In this document: positions 21,003 to 31,589 of the stretch, piece after piece
How the letters are laid out: every line of letters begins with the position of its first letter
Position numbering within the stretch: the stretch's first letter is position 1
Source: Patella vulgata
Lineage: Eukaryota > Mollusca > Gastropoda > Patellidae
Length of the DNA: 64,000 nt
Direction: 5' to 3'
Assembly (NCBI RefSeq): GCF_932274485.2
Contig: NC_065881.2
Location: 81,284,702-81,348,701 of the forward strand
The notes under the pieces: generated by a model
What the model saw: only the letters and a program-made list of their open reading frames with translations
Database searches by the model: none
Told to the model about the DNA's origin: nothing
Position numbers and translations under genes: made by a program

Positions 21003-22294
21003 TAACACAGGGAGTCATAAGGTCATGTCTGGCACATTTTGCGAAATTCTCTTTTTTGCTTTTTCAGAATGAGAAGTTTCTTGTGCATCTTTTCATCTAG
21101 TTGTCGTATTTCTATAAAAAGAGGTTTTATAGATATTGTTTCAAAAATGTCACATTTCTAAAAAAAATTAATTGAGAGCAAAAATATTGTATTTCCATGG
21201 AAAAATCAACTTTCAGTTTAACTAAAGTATTAGAAACAAATGAATTATAGCCAGTACATGTATTGGTTTATGGCTAAATACATGTACATGTAGGTAGGCC
21301 CTAGTATTGAAATTATTGTTAAGTCTCTATTATTGTGTGAAATCTATGAAATTGAAGCATGTAAAGGTGAAGTTTTTCCCAGAATACAGTATGTCTTTGT
21401 TGTATAAATTGCATATAACTAGCTTTCACTTCTTATTTCTGCACTAGATGTTTAGATCGATATAAATGTATTTAGATAGCTACATACTGTTTAAATGGTT
21501 ACACCTACATACGTTATTTTACATACAACCAGAGATGGGATTTCACCCGTATATTCCGGACATGTCCGATGCTATTTTCCAAACGTCCTAAACTGTCCGA
21601 CCAGGAATGTGCCCAATCAGACATCAAAACATGGTGAATAATATTAAAAATTCCAAAATTAATATAGTGTACTGAGTGTAACTACAACTCAACCCGATTA
21701 TTGTTGATAATAGGCTGGATTAATTAGGTAATTAAGTGATCAACGTATTTATTGTGTTATACCGTCCATACACCTACTTTGATTAACTACAACAGTTTTA
21801 TAAGACATTTTGATTCTTAACCTCTGAGCTATTTCTGGCTTTCCTGGACAATTTCGCAAAACCCAGATATGACCTTTGGACTCCTTACCTATGATATGTA
21901 TGTTTTGCTTTTGTTTTTTTTGTTGATATTTTTAGATATCTTGCTTTGCAAGACTTTCAATGAAAAGTTTAACCTTAAAGTGACATAAGAGTTCTGGAAA
22001 TCTTTGCAGGTCACTATAAGAAGTAATTTTTTGGATTTGTATTCATTTGCCTATTTTATCACATGGGGATTATTCAAAATCATGCATAATTTGAGACTAA
22101 TATGTTAATCCATTGTTGAGCTATTGTTGCTGCACTTCCCAAATGATATACTTCAAATTTTTTTTTAATTTTTAGTAACAAAATAGAATGTAGTTGATTG
22201 AATGCAATGATTATTGTTTTTATAATTGTGTATTTTCAGAACTTTGTTATATAAGACTTACAATTACATATGCTGTATTTTGACATTTCTTTTG
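21003..22294. other. Gene-free stretch downstream of ZNF-3
   Basis: AT-rich with no coding signal. The words CACATTTTGCGAAATTC (about 21036) and ACAATTTCGCAAAACC (about 21848) are similar in opposite orientation and could be ends of an old element, but I could not define it. Confidence 0.35.
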
Positions 22295-22390
22295 AGGAAC
22301 CAAAGTGGCTAAGTGGGTAAGACACTAGCTCACTAGCCTGGAGGTCACGTGTTCAATCTCTGCCTTGGCTGAGAAAGTTCATCAGGATTT
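22295..22390 (+). mobile_element. SINE-B head fragment
   Basis: The tRNA-like 5' part alone: AAGTGGCTAAGTGGGTAAGA (A-box region) and GTGTTCAATCTCTGCC (B-box), followed by GAGAAAGTTCATC. No SINE-B body follows directly. Confidence 0.65.
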
Positions 22391-22565
22391 TATGTATTGT
22401 TACTTTATGTGAATTATGCATTATTTTTGAAAATATTTGCAGGGATTATGTATTTTGGATTTGTAAAGTTTAAATTTTATGTACTGTTACTTTATATGAA
22501 TTATGCATTATTTACATTTAATTAATATTGGAATATGACCAATAGAGATCATGTATTTTAATTTT
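22390..22565. repeat. Tandem duplication, 87-bp unit, two copies
   Basis: TTATGTATTGTTACTTTATG at 22390 recurs as TTATGTACTGTTACTTTATA at 22477; both run into GAATTATGCATTATTT and a later ATGTATTTT. Confidence 0.6.
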
Positions 22566-22752
22566 GTAAAAGAGTTATTTTTTTTTTTTTATGCACATTA
22601 ATTGAGCTACTTATGCAACATATTTGGGTTGAACTTTTCTATAGAAAATGTTTTATATTTCATGAATTTTGAATATATTTTGTATTGTTACATTCAATGG
22701 GGTATTTTTGTATCTGAAAGGTGTGATGTAGCATTTTTATAAATTTATTTAA

Positions 22753-22889
22753 AAAACCCAACCTCATGGGTTTTCTCCGGGTCCTCCCACTGCTAAAGAC
22801 CCCTATGCGCAAGCGAATTGTTGAAATAAAATTAAACCATATGTTAGTCCCGAAATGAGTGGACGTTAAACCCCATCTCTCTCTCTCTC
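22753..22889 (+). mobile_element. SINE-A, 5'-truncated
   Basis: Only the 3' half is present, from the core (GGGTTTTCTCCGGGTCCTCC) to the TCTC tail. TTTATTTAA occurs just before (22744-22752) and just after (22890-22898), consistent with a truncated insertion. Confidence 0.82.
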
Positions 22890-22924
22890 TTTATTTAATA
22901 AATTCCAATGCAATATTTTCCAAA

Positions 22925-23205
22925 ACAGAAGTTGTACCTTTTCTTTTGGTTCAGTCCTGGTGTTTTCTCCTTGGCAATGATGCAGGATGGACGTCCTGGC
23001 AAGAAACAGCATCAAGGTCCTGTGTATGTATTGTAAAAGAACCAAGGACAGTTTGAAGTCAAAATAAGAGTAGTCCTTAGCACCATTGTCCACACGAAAT
23101 TTCCCTCAACCTCAAAGCACACTGTGTGGCATATGGCCATCTTCATTAGCCCAATTGGAGCAGAACAGTAGGATGTTAAACCCCATTTCATTTCATTTCA
23201 TTATG
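22925..23205 (+). mobile_element. SINE-B, 5'-truncated, diverged
   Basis: It has the body motifs AGGACAGTTTGAAGTC, AAGCACACTGTGTGGC, TCTTCATTAGCCCA and the end GATGTTAAACCCCATTTC with ATTTC repeats. Confidence 0.7.
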
Positions 23206-23206
23206 G

Positions 23207-23310
23207 TGGGGGGGGGGGTTGGCCGAATGGTTAGCATATATGCGCTGTATCATAAGGTCTGTCATTGAGTCAACTGGCGGGGGTTTCGATTCCCCTTTCT
23301 ATGGTTAATA
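23207..23310 (+). mobile_element. SINE-A head fragment
   Basis: A G-run then GGTTGGCCGAATGGTTAGCA, TCATAAGGTCTGTCATTGAG and GGTTTCGATTCCCC. It ends soon after the B box. Confidence 0.75.
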
Positions 23311-23344
23311 ATATTAGGGACAATAATATACTATCCTCGAGTCT

Positions 23345-23402
23345 GTTATTGTATTCCGTCTTCATTAGCCCAGTAGGATGTTAAACCCCATTTCATTTTA
23401 TT
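23345..23402 (+). mobile_element. SINE-B tail fragment
   Basis: GTCTTCATTAGCCCAGTAGG then ATGTTAAACCCCATTTC. Only the last part of the SINE is left. Confidence 0.6.
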
Positions 23403-23929
23403 TTCTCTTTGTAAGTGCTAATGAATGGGTTTTCACTACTGAGGTTACAGAATGAGATGGGTGATACAGTGTCTCGGTGAATAAGCCATTGACTTACTTA
23501 AGCGCCCCTGTCAGACTGAGTCAGTGTCCTTACTACACTGCTGCGACCGTACAGGGACCAGAAAATGTGCAAGGTCGCCAGCAAATGTGAACACAATGCA
23601 AGAAAATGTCCCAAAAAATTACAAACTTGAAAAAAGTCGCCTTCTCACAGCCTCCAGGTCAGATCGCAGAATCTTGGCGTTTGTTTTGAACATGCTCAAA
23701 ACAAAAGCCGTGACTCGGCGATCATTGGAGACCACAGCATGATACATGTATCTGGCATTTCCATCACGCTTTTGCCACGCTAATGACGATCTTGACACGT
23801 TCTGAGACCATTTTCCGTCGCCGGAGTAAGGATGCCACCCCAGTCTGATGGGGGTATAACCTGTGGTGTTGGTGGAGGAGAAAGGTTGTAAGGATCTTCT
23901 GGTGTGGTTTTAAGACAAGACAAGATCTT

Positions 23930-24045
23930 GAGTACCCTTGACAGTTGGAATTTAAAATAAGAGTAGACTGTATCACTGCTGTCAGAGCAAAACTTACATC
24001 ATAGGACATTGCTTGACGCACATGTTGTATGCCCGCCTTCAGTGT
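23930..24045 (+). mobile_element. SINE-B internal fragment
   Basis: CTTGACAGTTGGAATTTAAA, AATAAGAGTAGACTGTA and TATGCCCGCCTTCAGTG match the SINE-B body. Both ends are missing. Confidence 0.6.
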
Positions 24046-24383
24046 TCTCTTATGTAAATGTTGTGTACACAGGACCTTGGTCTTTTTGAGGTCCTAAACG
24101 GCTCTCTATCCTGCAGGACTAACAAGGGGAAATTCTCAGCCAACACTAGGAATCGAGTGGGGGGGGGTAGGTTTACGTTTGACTTTGTGTTAAAGAGTGA
24201 AGATTGAGTCTTGCTTGATTGAAGAGCTTCAAGTGATCTTACGAGGTGACCGTTTGGTGAAGTGTAAGTAATGGGCGACTGTACACTTCAGGTGATAATT
24301 TGGTGGTCTTGGTTTGAACTGTGAGATTTGGATAAGAGAGAGACACACATAGGTGTCTTTGCGAAGGGATATTTACCTGATGA

Positions 24384-24616
24384 GAGAGAGAGAGAGAACT
24401 GGGGTTTAACATCCACTCGACACAAACTAGGTCATTTCGGGACTAACATATGGTTTAATTTTATTTCAATAATTCGCTTGCGCATAGGGGTCTTAAGCAG
24501 TGGGAGGAAACCGGAGGACCCGGAGAAAACCCCACGGTTGGAGAGGCGCCCCTACTCCTTGTCACGTACAACCGGGGATTCGAAACCATGCCAGTCGACT
24601 CAATGACAGACTTTAT
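24384..24616 (-). mobile_element. SINE-A, 5'-truncated, with 12-bp target duplication
   Basis: A minus-strand copy lacking most of the tRNA-like head. TTTACCTGATGA lies at 24372-24383 and 24617-24628. Its central part was later copied by the 296-bp tandem duplication. Confidence 0.88.
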
Positions 24617-25056
24617 TTTACCTGATGAAGTATGATTGATTAATGATTAATTTGAGAATTCATGTGATTGGTGAGATTCAGGTAACATTGGTGTAAAGGT
24701 TCAGCCTTAGTTAGGCTGTAAGTTGTGGGAGAGATACAACTGAAGGGTGAGCCTCTGACTTTCAATAATTCGCTTGCGCATAGGGGTCTTTAGCAGTGGG
24801 AGGAAACCGGAGGACCCGGAGAAAACCCCACGGTTGGAGAGGCGCCCCTACTCCTTGTCACGTACAACCGGGGATTCGAAACCACGCCAGTCGACTCAAT
24901 GACAGACTTTATTTTACCTGATGAAGTATGATTGATTAATGATTAATTTGAGAATTCATGTGATTGGTGAGATTCAAGTAACATTGGTGTAAAGGTTCAG
25001 CCTTAGTTAGGCTGTAAGTTGTGGGAGAGATACAACTGAAGGGTGAGCCTCTGACT
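24465..25056. repeat. 296-bp tandem duplication, two nearly identical copies
   Basis: 24465-24760 and 24761-25056 are colinear with about three mismatches. Each copy holds the inner part of a SINE-A plus the flanking unique sequence GTTAGGCTGTAAGTTGTGGG. The SINE was therefore present before the duplication. Confidence 0.93.
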
Positions 25057-25366
25057 GTAAATCATAATTCGCACAAAAAATAGCAATAGGATAATTGTTT
25101 AATGATACAGAGGAATACCTCTGGAACCAAAAGTCACAGAATGCTGATTATAGACAGAATTTGTCCTATCATGACCCCTCCCCCCACCCCCTTTTCTACT
25201 GTGTTCACAATATTTTTCGAAAAAGGGGAATAACTCCAGAATGGAAGGTTGCAGAACACTGCAGATCGACTGGGTACATCTCCAATGCTTTACATTAAAT
25301 TTGATGGATAAACAGAGAACAATAAAGATAGGATGCCTGGATAATGGCGGAATTGACAAGACACTG

Positions 25367-26260
25367 ATGTCAATTTCATACAGATCAGATTATAATTTTC
25401 ATCATTTGAGCATTCAGAAGGTTCTACAAACTGAAACAAGGGCCACAACTCTAGAAGTATACATATCATGTGTTACAGAAATTGTTGAAATTCAACAGGT
25501 TTTTTGGTTTAATTATTTCAAATAATGCATATAACTTTCAATACAGATCAGATGATAACGTTTGTCATTTGAGCATTCACAAGGTTCAACAAAGTGAAAC
25601 AAGTGCCATAACTGGACAAATTATCAGCAGGAATTCAATAGGCTTCTTTGTTTCACTAACTTAAATGATTCATATCAATTTCACACAGATTAGATTATAA
25701 TTTCGTCATTTAAGTGTTCACAATTTCTACAAACTGAAACAAGAGCCTCAACTCTAGAAGTATTTTACAGATTTTGTTGAAATTCAAGTGGCCTTTATGG
25801 TGTAACTATTTTAAATAATGCATATAAATTTCATACAGATCGGATGATAACTTTTGATGCTCAAGTGTTCATCAGATTTAACTCAGGTGAAACAAAGACC
25901 TTATCTCAAGAAGTAATTAATAGAAATTACTAAAATTCAATAGGCTTCTTAGTTTTATTAATCTAAATAATGGATATACACTTCATACAGATCAGATGGT
26001 TCACAAGGTTCAACAAGAGCCATAACTCTAGAATTTATTAACGGAAATTGCTGAAATTCAGTAGTCTTCTTCATTTTACTAATTTAAATAATACATAAAC
26101 CTTTAATACACATCAGATAATAATGGCGTTTACAGGGTTCTATAAAGTGAAACAAGGACCATAACTCTAGAACCAATAAACAGAAATTGATGAAATTAAA
26201 TAGGATTCTTTGTCTCACTAATGTAAACAATTTTAAAAGATCAGATAATAAATGCTGTCT
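25367..26260. repeat. Degenerate 125-165 bp tandem array, about six to seven units
   Basis: Each unit contains TTTCATACAGATCAGATGAT, then CACAAGG(T)TC.ACAAA, GAAACAAG, CCATAACTCTAGAA and AATTCAATAGG.TTCTT. CAGATCAGA-type landmarks fall near 25381, 25544, 25685, 25835, 25988, 26112 and 26239. Units are heavily diverged; no gene. Confidence 0.75.
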
Positions 26261-26442
26261 GCAGAGTGTTCACAAGTGAGTGTGGACCACAGATGGATGG
26301 ATAGGTTTCATGCTCTCATGTCCCCAATCCATCACAATACAGAGCCCACAAACTTTGTTACACATTTTGCGTTAACGGCAGTGTTCATAATTCAGAAGTT
26401 ACAGTCAGAAGCATACCAAAATCATCCAAGATCTTTTGAACC

Positions 26443-26593
26443 TCGTGGGTTTTCTTTCCGAGTCATCTGGTTTCCTCCCACTGCTAAACACCCTTACGTG
26501 CAAGCGACTGATTGAAATGAAAAATTTAACCATACATTAGTCCCGAAATGATGTAGTTTGTGTCAAGTGGACATTAAATCCGATTTCACTCTC
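26443..26593 (+). mobile_element. SINE-A, 5'-truncated, with 11-bp target duplication
   Basis: The 3' half only, diverged. TCTTTTGAACC is repeated at 26432-26442 and 26594-26604. Confidence 0.85.
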
Positions 26594-26843
26594 TCTTTTG
26601 AACCAGAATATATATTTTAATAAATTTCATCTTAACTGCACAAAATTGTGGCCTCTATATAAAGAGGATTACAAAAATTATATACAAAGAGTTAAGATCT
26701 TTGGGATATATTTTCAGTTTCATTAAAACTGGATAAAGACTGACTTGTACATGAAGCTGTCCACAAATAAATGTGAACAGACAGACATGTAACTGTAATA
26801 AAATGTAAAGACATTCATCCAAAATAAAAGATTTCTACTAATT

Positions 26844-27236
26844 TTAAACATACATTATGCAAGAGCTAAATCTGCAGATTGCAGGTCTTTCTTTAGGCCT
26901 GAAATGTTATATAAACTATTAAATAGACATTTATTAACAAAACAAGACCATAATATGAACTCTCGATGGCATCAAATACTCGAGATTTTAACTAGGTTAG
27001 AATGGTTTGCCATTTAAAAATTTAATTTAAAAATGGGAAAGCGAGGCTAAGTCTCGAATATACCAGTACCCTGGTTATCACTATGCACACATCTTGTCAA
27101 AATTACAAACAGTGCTATCGTAGCTCAGAATGAAGTAATTGAATGAAATTTTCATTTTACGATATCTATTTTTGAGCTATTATAGCAGGAACGGTCAGTT
27201 CTTTATCTAAATCTTACATAATGTATCTTTCTTTAA
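26844..27236. mobile_element. TTAA-flanked MITE, 393 bp
   Basis: The left end reads TTAAACATACATTATGCAAG and the right end CATAATGTATCTTTCTTTAA: imperfect terminal inverted repeats bounded by TTAA. Internal sequence (GCAAGAGCTAAATCTGC, CAGGTCTTTCTTTAGG) is shared with the copies at 4678 and 48982. Non-coding. Confidence 0.72.
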
Positions 27237-27344
27237 GTGTCAATAAAAAAAAATGTGACTCGGAATTTACAGTGACAGACCGTACATTTTATTCTTTGTG
27301 AAATTTATACAGCAACACTAAAGCTAGGTTACTGATCTAAATCA

Positions 27345-27720
27345 TGCACATAAATTTCATACAGATCAGATGATAACTTTTCTGGTTAAAGCATTCACAA
27401 GGGCCATAACTCTAGAAAGTATTAACAGAAATTACTGAAATTCAATATGCTTTTTCGTTTCACTAATTTCAATAATACACGTAAATTAAATACAGATTGG
27501 ATGATAACTTGTCTTTAGAATGTTCACAAGGTTCAACAAAGTGGAAGAAGGACCATAACTCTGGTAGTTATAAACAGAAACTGCTGAAATTCAATAGGAT
27601 TCTTTGTTTTAGTACATATGTACATTTGTAATTACAATCAGTCTATTTGACAGACCTCAGATTTTAGAGTATCATTACCAATAGATTCAACCATGATTTT
27701 TAATTAGATTGGATGATAAC
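27345..27720. repeat. Second block of the 125-165 bp tandem array
   Basis: Two to three more units with ACAGATCAGATGATAACTTT, CATAACTCTAGAAAG and GAAATTCAATA landmarks. It is separated from the first block by a SINE-A, a MITE and about 250 bp of other sequence. Confidence 0.65.
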
Positions 27721-28194
27721 TTAATGTTGCAATTTCATATTTTTAAGTTATATTTTTAAAATTTATTAAAATAAAGCCTTAAAATAGACGGTATCTATAA
27801 ACAGTCCTACCTTGTTAAAGAATAATCCTATTAATCCTATAATTCACTATTGCCCGTTGAGAAATTGGCAAAAATATCATTTTAATCTTTAAACGTTTGA
27901 AGATAGCTACTCCATGGTGGAGAATAGAAAACAAGGGAGGTAATTGTGTTATTATTTCCGGTGTAAATGAGTTTTAAGTGTGAGAATGACACCTATGATC
28001 GTATAATAGTGAGTTGACAACCTATTGAGCAAAAGATATAGAAATAATTATGTTTTGACTTTCTTAGAAAATATGAAATTGTAACTTTAAGATAATAAAT
28101 GTAGTTTGTAGCATGTTCACAAGAAATTGTGGATGACGGACCAACAGACGGACCACCTTTCAATGTGGGCTTCAAAAAAAAAAAAAAACTATAT

Positions 28195-28376
28195 TAATAA
28201 GTTTCTTCTCCGGGATGACCTCTTCGATGCTTCATGTATTGACTACTAGACCTAAATACTTTTTTACAAATATCACATTCATAAGGCTTCTCCCTCGTAT
28301 GAATTCTCTTGTGAGTCAGCAGAGTACTATCTACAGAAAAACTCTTACAACAAACATTACATTTAAAGGTTTTTCG
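28195..28376 (-). pseudogene. Displaced C-terminal fingers of ZNF-4
   Basis: Minus-strand sequence encodes two clean C2H2 fingers (CNVCCKSFSVDSTLLTH and CDICKKVFRSSSQYMKH) and then a stop, but in a frame different from the main ZNF-4 frame. They look like the original C-terminus, now out of frame. Confidence 0.7.
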
Positions 28377-28524
28377 CCTGTATGAACTCTCAGGTGTATA
28401 TCACGTTTACGTCTATCGTAGAAAGATTTACTACAAACATCACATTCATACCTGTATGAACTCTCAGGTGTATATCACGTTTACGTCTATCGTAAAAAGA
28501 TTTACTACAAACATCACATTCATA
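28377..28524. repeat. 74-bp tandem duplication inside ZNF-4
   Basis: 28377-28450 and 28451-28524 differ at one base. The unit covers most of one zinc finger. Because 74 is not a multiple of three, reading from one copy into the next shifts the frame. Confidence 0.92.
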
Positions 28525-30225
28525 TTTTCTATATTTTTCCTTATTATTGTGTTTTCTATCTTTTTCCTTATTGTGAGTTTTGATGTGTAGTCTAAGATTG
28601 GCTTTGGTGTTGAATGTCTTGCTGCAAATGCTACACTTAAAGGGTCGCTTTCTTGTGTGAATTCTCTCATGATCTTTAAGGCCTTTTTTTTGACTAAATA
28701 ATTTTTGGCACACTGCGCATTTATAGGCCCTTTCTCCAGTGTGTATAGTCGTGTGTCTCTTTAGATCTGTTGCTTGTGCGAACGACCAATCACAATGCAT
28801 ACATTTGTATGGTCTTTCGCCAGTGTGAATTCTAGTATGTATCCGAAGGGCAGTTGCTGTGGCACTCCATTTACCACAAACATCACATTTAAAAGATTTC
28901 ACTCCAGAATAAGTTCTGGCATGATTTTGTAGTTTTTTATCACAATGCGTATGAATTCTGCTATGGAGTTTAAGTTTACGTTTAGCGTTAAATGACTTGC
29001 CACAAACATCACAGCTAAACTTTTTATCTACAATATGAACGACCACATGTTTCTTTAGATTCCCGTTACGGGAAAAGGATTTATTACAAACATCACATTT
29101 AAATGGCATTTCTTCAGTATGAATTCGGGTGTGATAAGTCAGTTTACTTCTACAGTTAAATGATTTACTACAAATATTACACTCAAAAGATTTTCCTATT
29201 TTGTCAATTCTAGGATTAAGGCTGCCACCATTTTCTGTATTCTGTTTAACTGAATTAGTACATTGTTGAAAAGTTCTTAGTATAGATGTCTCTTCCGTAC
29301 TAGGACAGTCTTTTAAAGTATTTAATATCGATGACTCTTCTTTAACTCTACCAGAGGGTATCAATGTCTCTATTTTAACTGTGCCAGGGGGTATCAATGT
29401 CTCTTCTTTAACTGTGCCAGAGGGTATCAATGTCTCTTCTTTAACTGTGCCAGGGGGTATCAATGTCTCTTCTATAACTGTGCTAGGGGGTATCAATGTC
29501 TCTTCTTTAACTGTGCAAGAGGGTATCAATGTCTCTTCTTTAACTGTGCCAGAGGGTATCAGTATCTCTTCTTTAACTGTGCCAGGGGGTATCAATGTCT
29601 CTTCTTTAACTGTGCTAGGGGGTATCAATGTCTCTTCTTTAACTGTGCCAGAGGGTATCAATGTATCTTCTTTAACTGTGCTAGGGGGTATTAATGTCTC
29701 TATTTTAAGTGTGCCAGAGGGTATCAATGTCTCTTCTTTAACTGTGCCAGGGGGTATCAATGTTTCTTCTTTAACTGTGCCAGAGGGTATCAATGTCTCT
29801 TCTTGAACTGTGCTAGGGGCTATCAATGTCTCTATTTTAACTGTGCCAGATGGTATCAATGTCTCTTCTTTAACTGTGCTAGGGGATATCAGTGTCTCTA
29901 CTTTAACTGTGCCAGAGGGTATCAATGATTGCTCTTGTTCGACTGAACTACTACAGTCTCCTAAAATATTTGGTATTGATGCCTCTTGTTTAACTGAACC
30001 AGTTGCCACTGATGCCACTTCCACACCGGTAAGCCTACTAGTGCAGTCCTGTAAAGTATTTGGTATTGATGCCTCTTCTTTAACTGAAATAGCATATTGT
30101 TGTAAAGTATTTGGCTCTTCTTTAACATGTATTTCACTATGTGTCCCCAAGTCAGTGTACAAATCATATTTATCATCACACACATTACACTGGTAAAACG
30201 GTTGATCATCAACTGAATCCATTTC
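28390..30225 (-). CDS. C2H2 zinc-finger protein (ZNF-4), C-terminally broken
   Basis: The exon begins after an acceptor (TATTGCAG) at 30225; the first ATG is at 30222. Residues 1-40 repeat the family N-terminal finger (CNVC...HSEIH) and VKEEP. A linker of about 300 residues follows, mostly seventeen 11-residue repeats of the type TVKEETLIP.. . About eight C2H2 fingers fill residues 345-590; one is a fused or eroded finger (HSRIHTHCDKKLQNH) and one lacks its core Phe (GKWSATATAL). The frame then runs into a 74-bp tandem duplication, shifts and stops after about 20 unrelated residues, leaving two further fingers out of frame downstream. A base also appears to be missing from an A/T run at the start of that displaced part. 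The protein may still be made but is shorter than its ancestor. Confidence 0.82.
   Translation of the reverse strand, partial: EMDSVDDQPFYQCNVCDDKYDLYTDLGTHSEIHVKEEPNTLQQYAISVKEEASIPNTLQDCTSRLTGVEVASVATGSVKQEASIPNILGDCSSSVEQEQSLIPSGTVKVETLISPSTVKEETLIPSGTVKIETLIAPSTVQEETLIPSGTVKEETLIPPGTVKEETLIPSGTLKIETLIPPSTVKEDTLIPSGTVKEETLIPPSTVKEETLIPPGTVKEEILIPSGTVKEETLIPSCTVKEETLIPPSTVIEETLIPPGTVKEETLIPSGTVKEETLIPPGTVKIETLIPSGRVKEESSILNTLKDCPSTEETSILRTFQQCTNSVKQNTENGGSLNPRIDKIGKSFECNICSKSFNCRSKLTYHTRIHTEEMPFKCDVCNKSFSRNGNLKKHVVVHIVDKKFSCDVCGKSFNAKRKLKLHSRIHTHCDKKLQNHARTYSGVKSFKCDVCGKWSATATALRIHTRIHTGERPYKCMHCDWSFAQATDLKRHTTIHTGERAYKCAVCQKLFSQKKGLKDHERIHTRKRPFKCSICSKTFNTKANLRLHIKTHNKEKDRKHNNKEKYRKYECDVCSKSFYDRRKRDIHLRVHTGMNVMFVVNLSTIDVNVIYT
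29357..29918 (-). repeat. 33-bp coding minisatellite, 17 copies, in ZNF-4 linker
   Basis: The unit GGTATCAATGTCTCTTCTTT plus 13 bases (plus strand) repeats in register and encodes TVKEETLIP(S/P)(G/S) on the minus strand. Fourteen of the seventeen copies keep the hydrophobic-K-x-E core of a SUMO-acceptor motif; one has VKED and two have lost the lysine. Confidence 0.93.
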
Positions 30226-30499
30226 CTGCAATACAATATTAAATTGTTGTATAATTTTATACCGATCTAAATGGACTTAGTTGATTTTTTTTTTAGCTAA
30301 CTATCTAATTACATGCTTTCCACAGAGATGCTATAATCACTAAACTTTGAATTAATAACTGTAGTTTTATTTTTGAAATAAACTAATAATTTAGAATTTC
30401 TTTGATACATGTAATTACATTCTCTTCCCTTTCACTTAACGTCCTGTTATTTGTCAACACAATACTTTGGTCATTGTGAAACAAACAAACAGCTACATG

Positions 30500-30845
30500 T
30501 GTTTCTGAGAGCCTGTTAACCTGCAGGTCCCTGCATTAGCTGAATAAGTCCATCCAGATTTTCCGGCATAGTTCCCTTTGTTAGTCGTGCAGGACAGAGG
30601 GCCTGGCAAGGGACAGTGTATCGTCGTTTGGATGTGACAAAAAAACAAGGTTCTGTATACATATTGACGTACACTTAAAAGATCCCTTGACAGTTGGAAA
30701 TTGATATTCATTATGTAAGAGTAGGCTGTAGTGCCGCTTTCCTGGCAAAATTTTCCTAATAGCACACTGTATGGCGTATGCCCGTCTTCATTAGCCCAGT
30801 CAGTGCAGAAAAGTAGAACGTTAAACATCATATGATTTCCATTTT
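30500..30845 (+). mobile_element. SINE-B, long diverged copy
   Basis: It has tRNA-like remnants (ACCTGCAGGTCCCTGCATTA), a middle domain (GGACAGAGGGCCTGGCAAGG), then AAGATCCCTTGACAGTTGG, ATAGCACACTGTATGGCG and a tail derived from GTTAAACATCAT. It is the longest SINE-B in the window. Confidence 0.75.
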
Positions 30846-30867
30846 CATTTGTATCTATGGTGCAATG

Positions 30868-31128
30868 GGTGGCCGAATAGTTAACATGTGAACATTGGAT
30901 CAAAAGGTCTTTCATTGAGTCAAGTGGAGTGGTTTCGATTCCCTGCCTGTAGGTGACAATTGATCGCCTGTCCAACCTAGTAGGTTTGCTCCAGTTCCTC
31001 CGGTTTCCTCCCACATCTAAAGACCCCTACGCACAAGCGAATTGATGAAATAAAATTAATCCATATGTTAGTTCCAAAATGCCCTAGATTGTGTCTAGTG
31101 GACGTTAAACCACATTTCTCTCTCACAC
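30868..31128 (+). mobile_element. SINE-A, diverged near-full copy
   Basis: It runs from GGTGGCCGAATAGTTAACAT through TTTCGATTCCCTGCC and the core to GGACGTTAAACCACATTTCTC. TGCAATG occurs on both sides, a likely short target duplication. Confidence 0.8.
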
Positions 31129-31589
31129 ATGCAATGCAATGCTAGAGAGGAGAATTTTTTATCCAACCCAAACAACCAAGGGTTCTTTCGCATGCACGCC
31201 AACTGTCATTTGGGTGTAATTGTGACATATTTAAACAGATTTCTGTTTTAAATCGTATAAAAATTGTGCGCCTCTGTGTCCACAAGCTAAAAACGTGATT
31301 TTTCATTCAATCATGAAGTTTTGATCTCATATACCAATATCAAAAGGAACCAAGATCTTTTGGAGATAAACTTATATTTCAAGTTTTGTCAAAATCTGAT
31401 CATGTCACGATGTCATGTGACCTATATACAGTGTCCACGAACAAATTGTGGGCGTACATGTGCGATGACAATATACCGTATATATTTACATGAAAATGTG
31501 GGCGTATAAAAATATTCATTGACTAGTCAAACTTCAATCTGATTAAAATACAGATCTATATTTCGTTTCGTATTTTATACTTTCGATGG

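Noticed and set aside
23520-23840. Possible inverted-repeat element (GTCCTTACT near 23528 and AGTAAGGAT near 23825)
   Set aside because: The matching words are too short and the interior pairing too weak for me to define an element.
25367-26260. CRISPR-like regular array
   Set aside because: Units are 125-165 bp, diverged throughout and lack a short identical repeat with unique spacers; this is a eukaryotic tandem repeat.
29381-30196. Long plus-strand open frames with repeated INVSSLTVPEG-type units
   Set aside because: They are the antisense of the ZNF-4 minisatellite; the minus-strand frame reads into zinc fingers and the plus-strand frame has no known domain.
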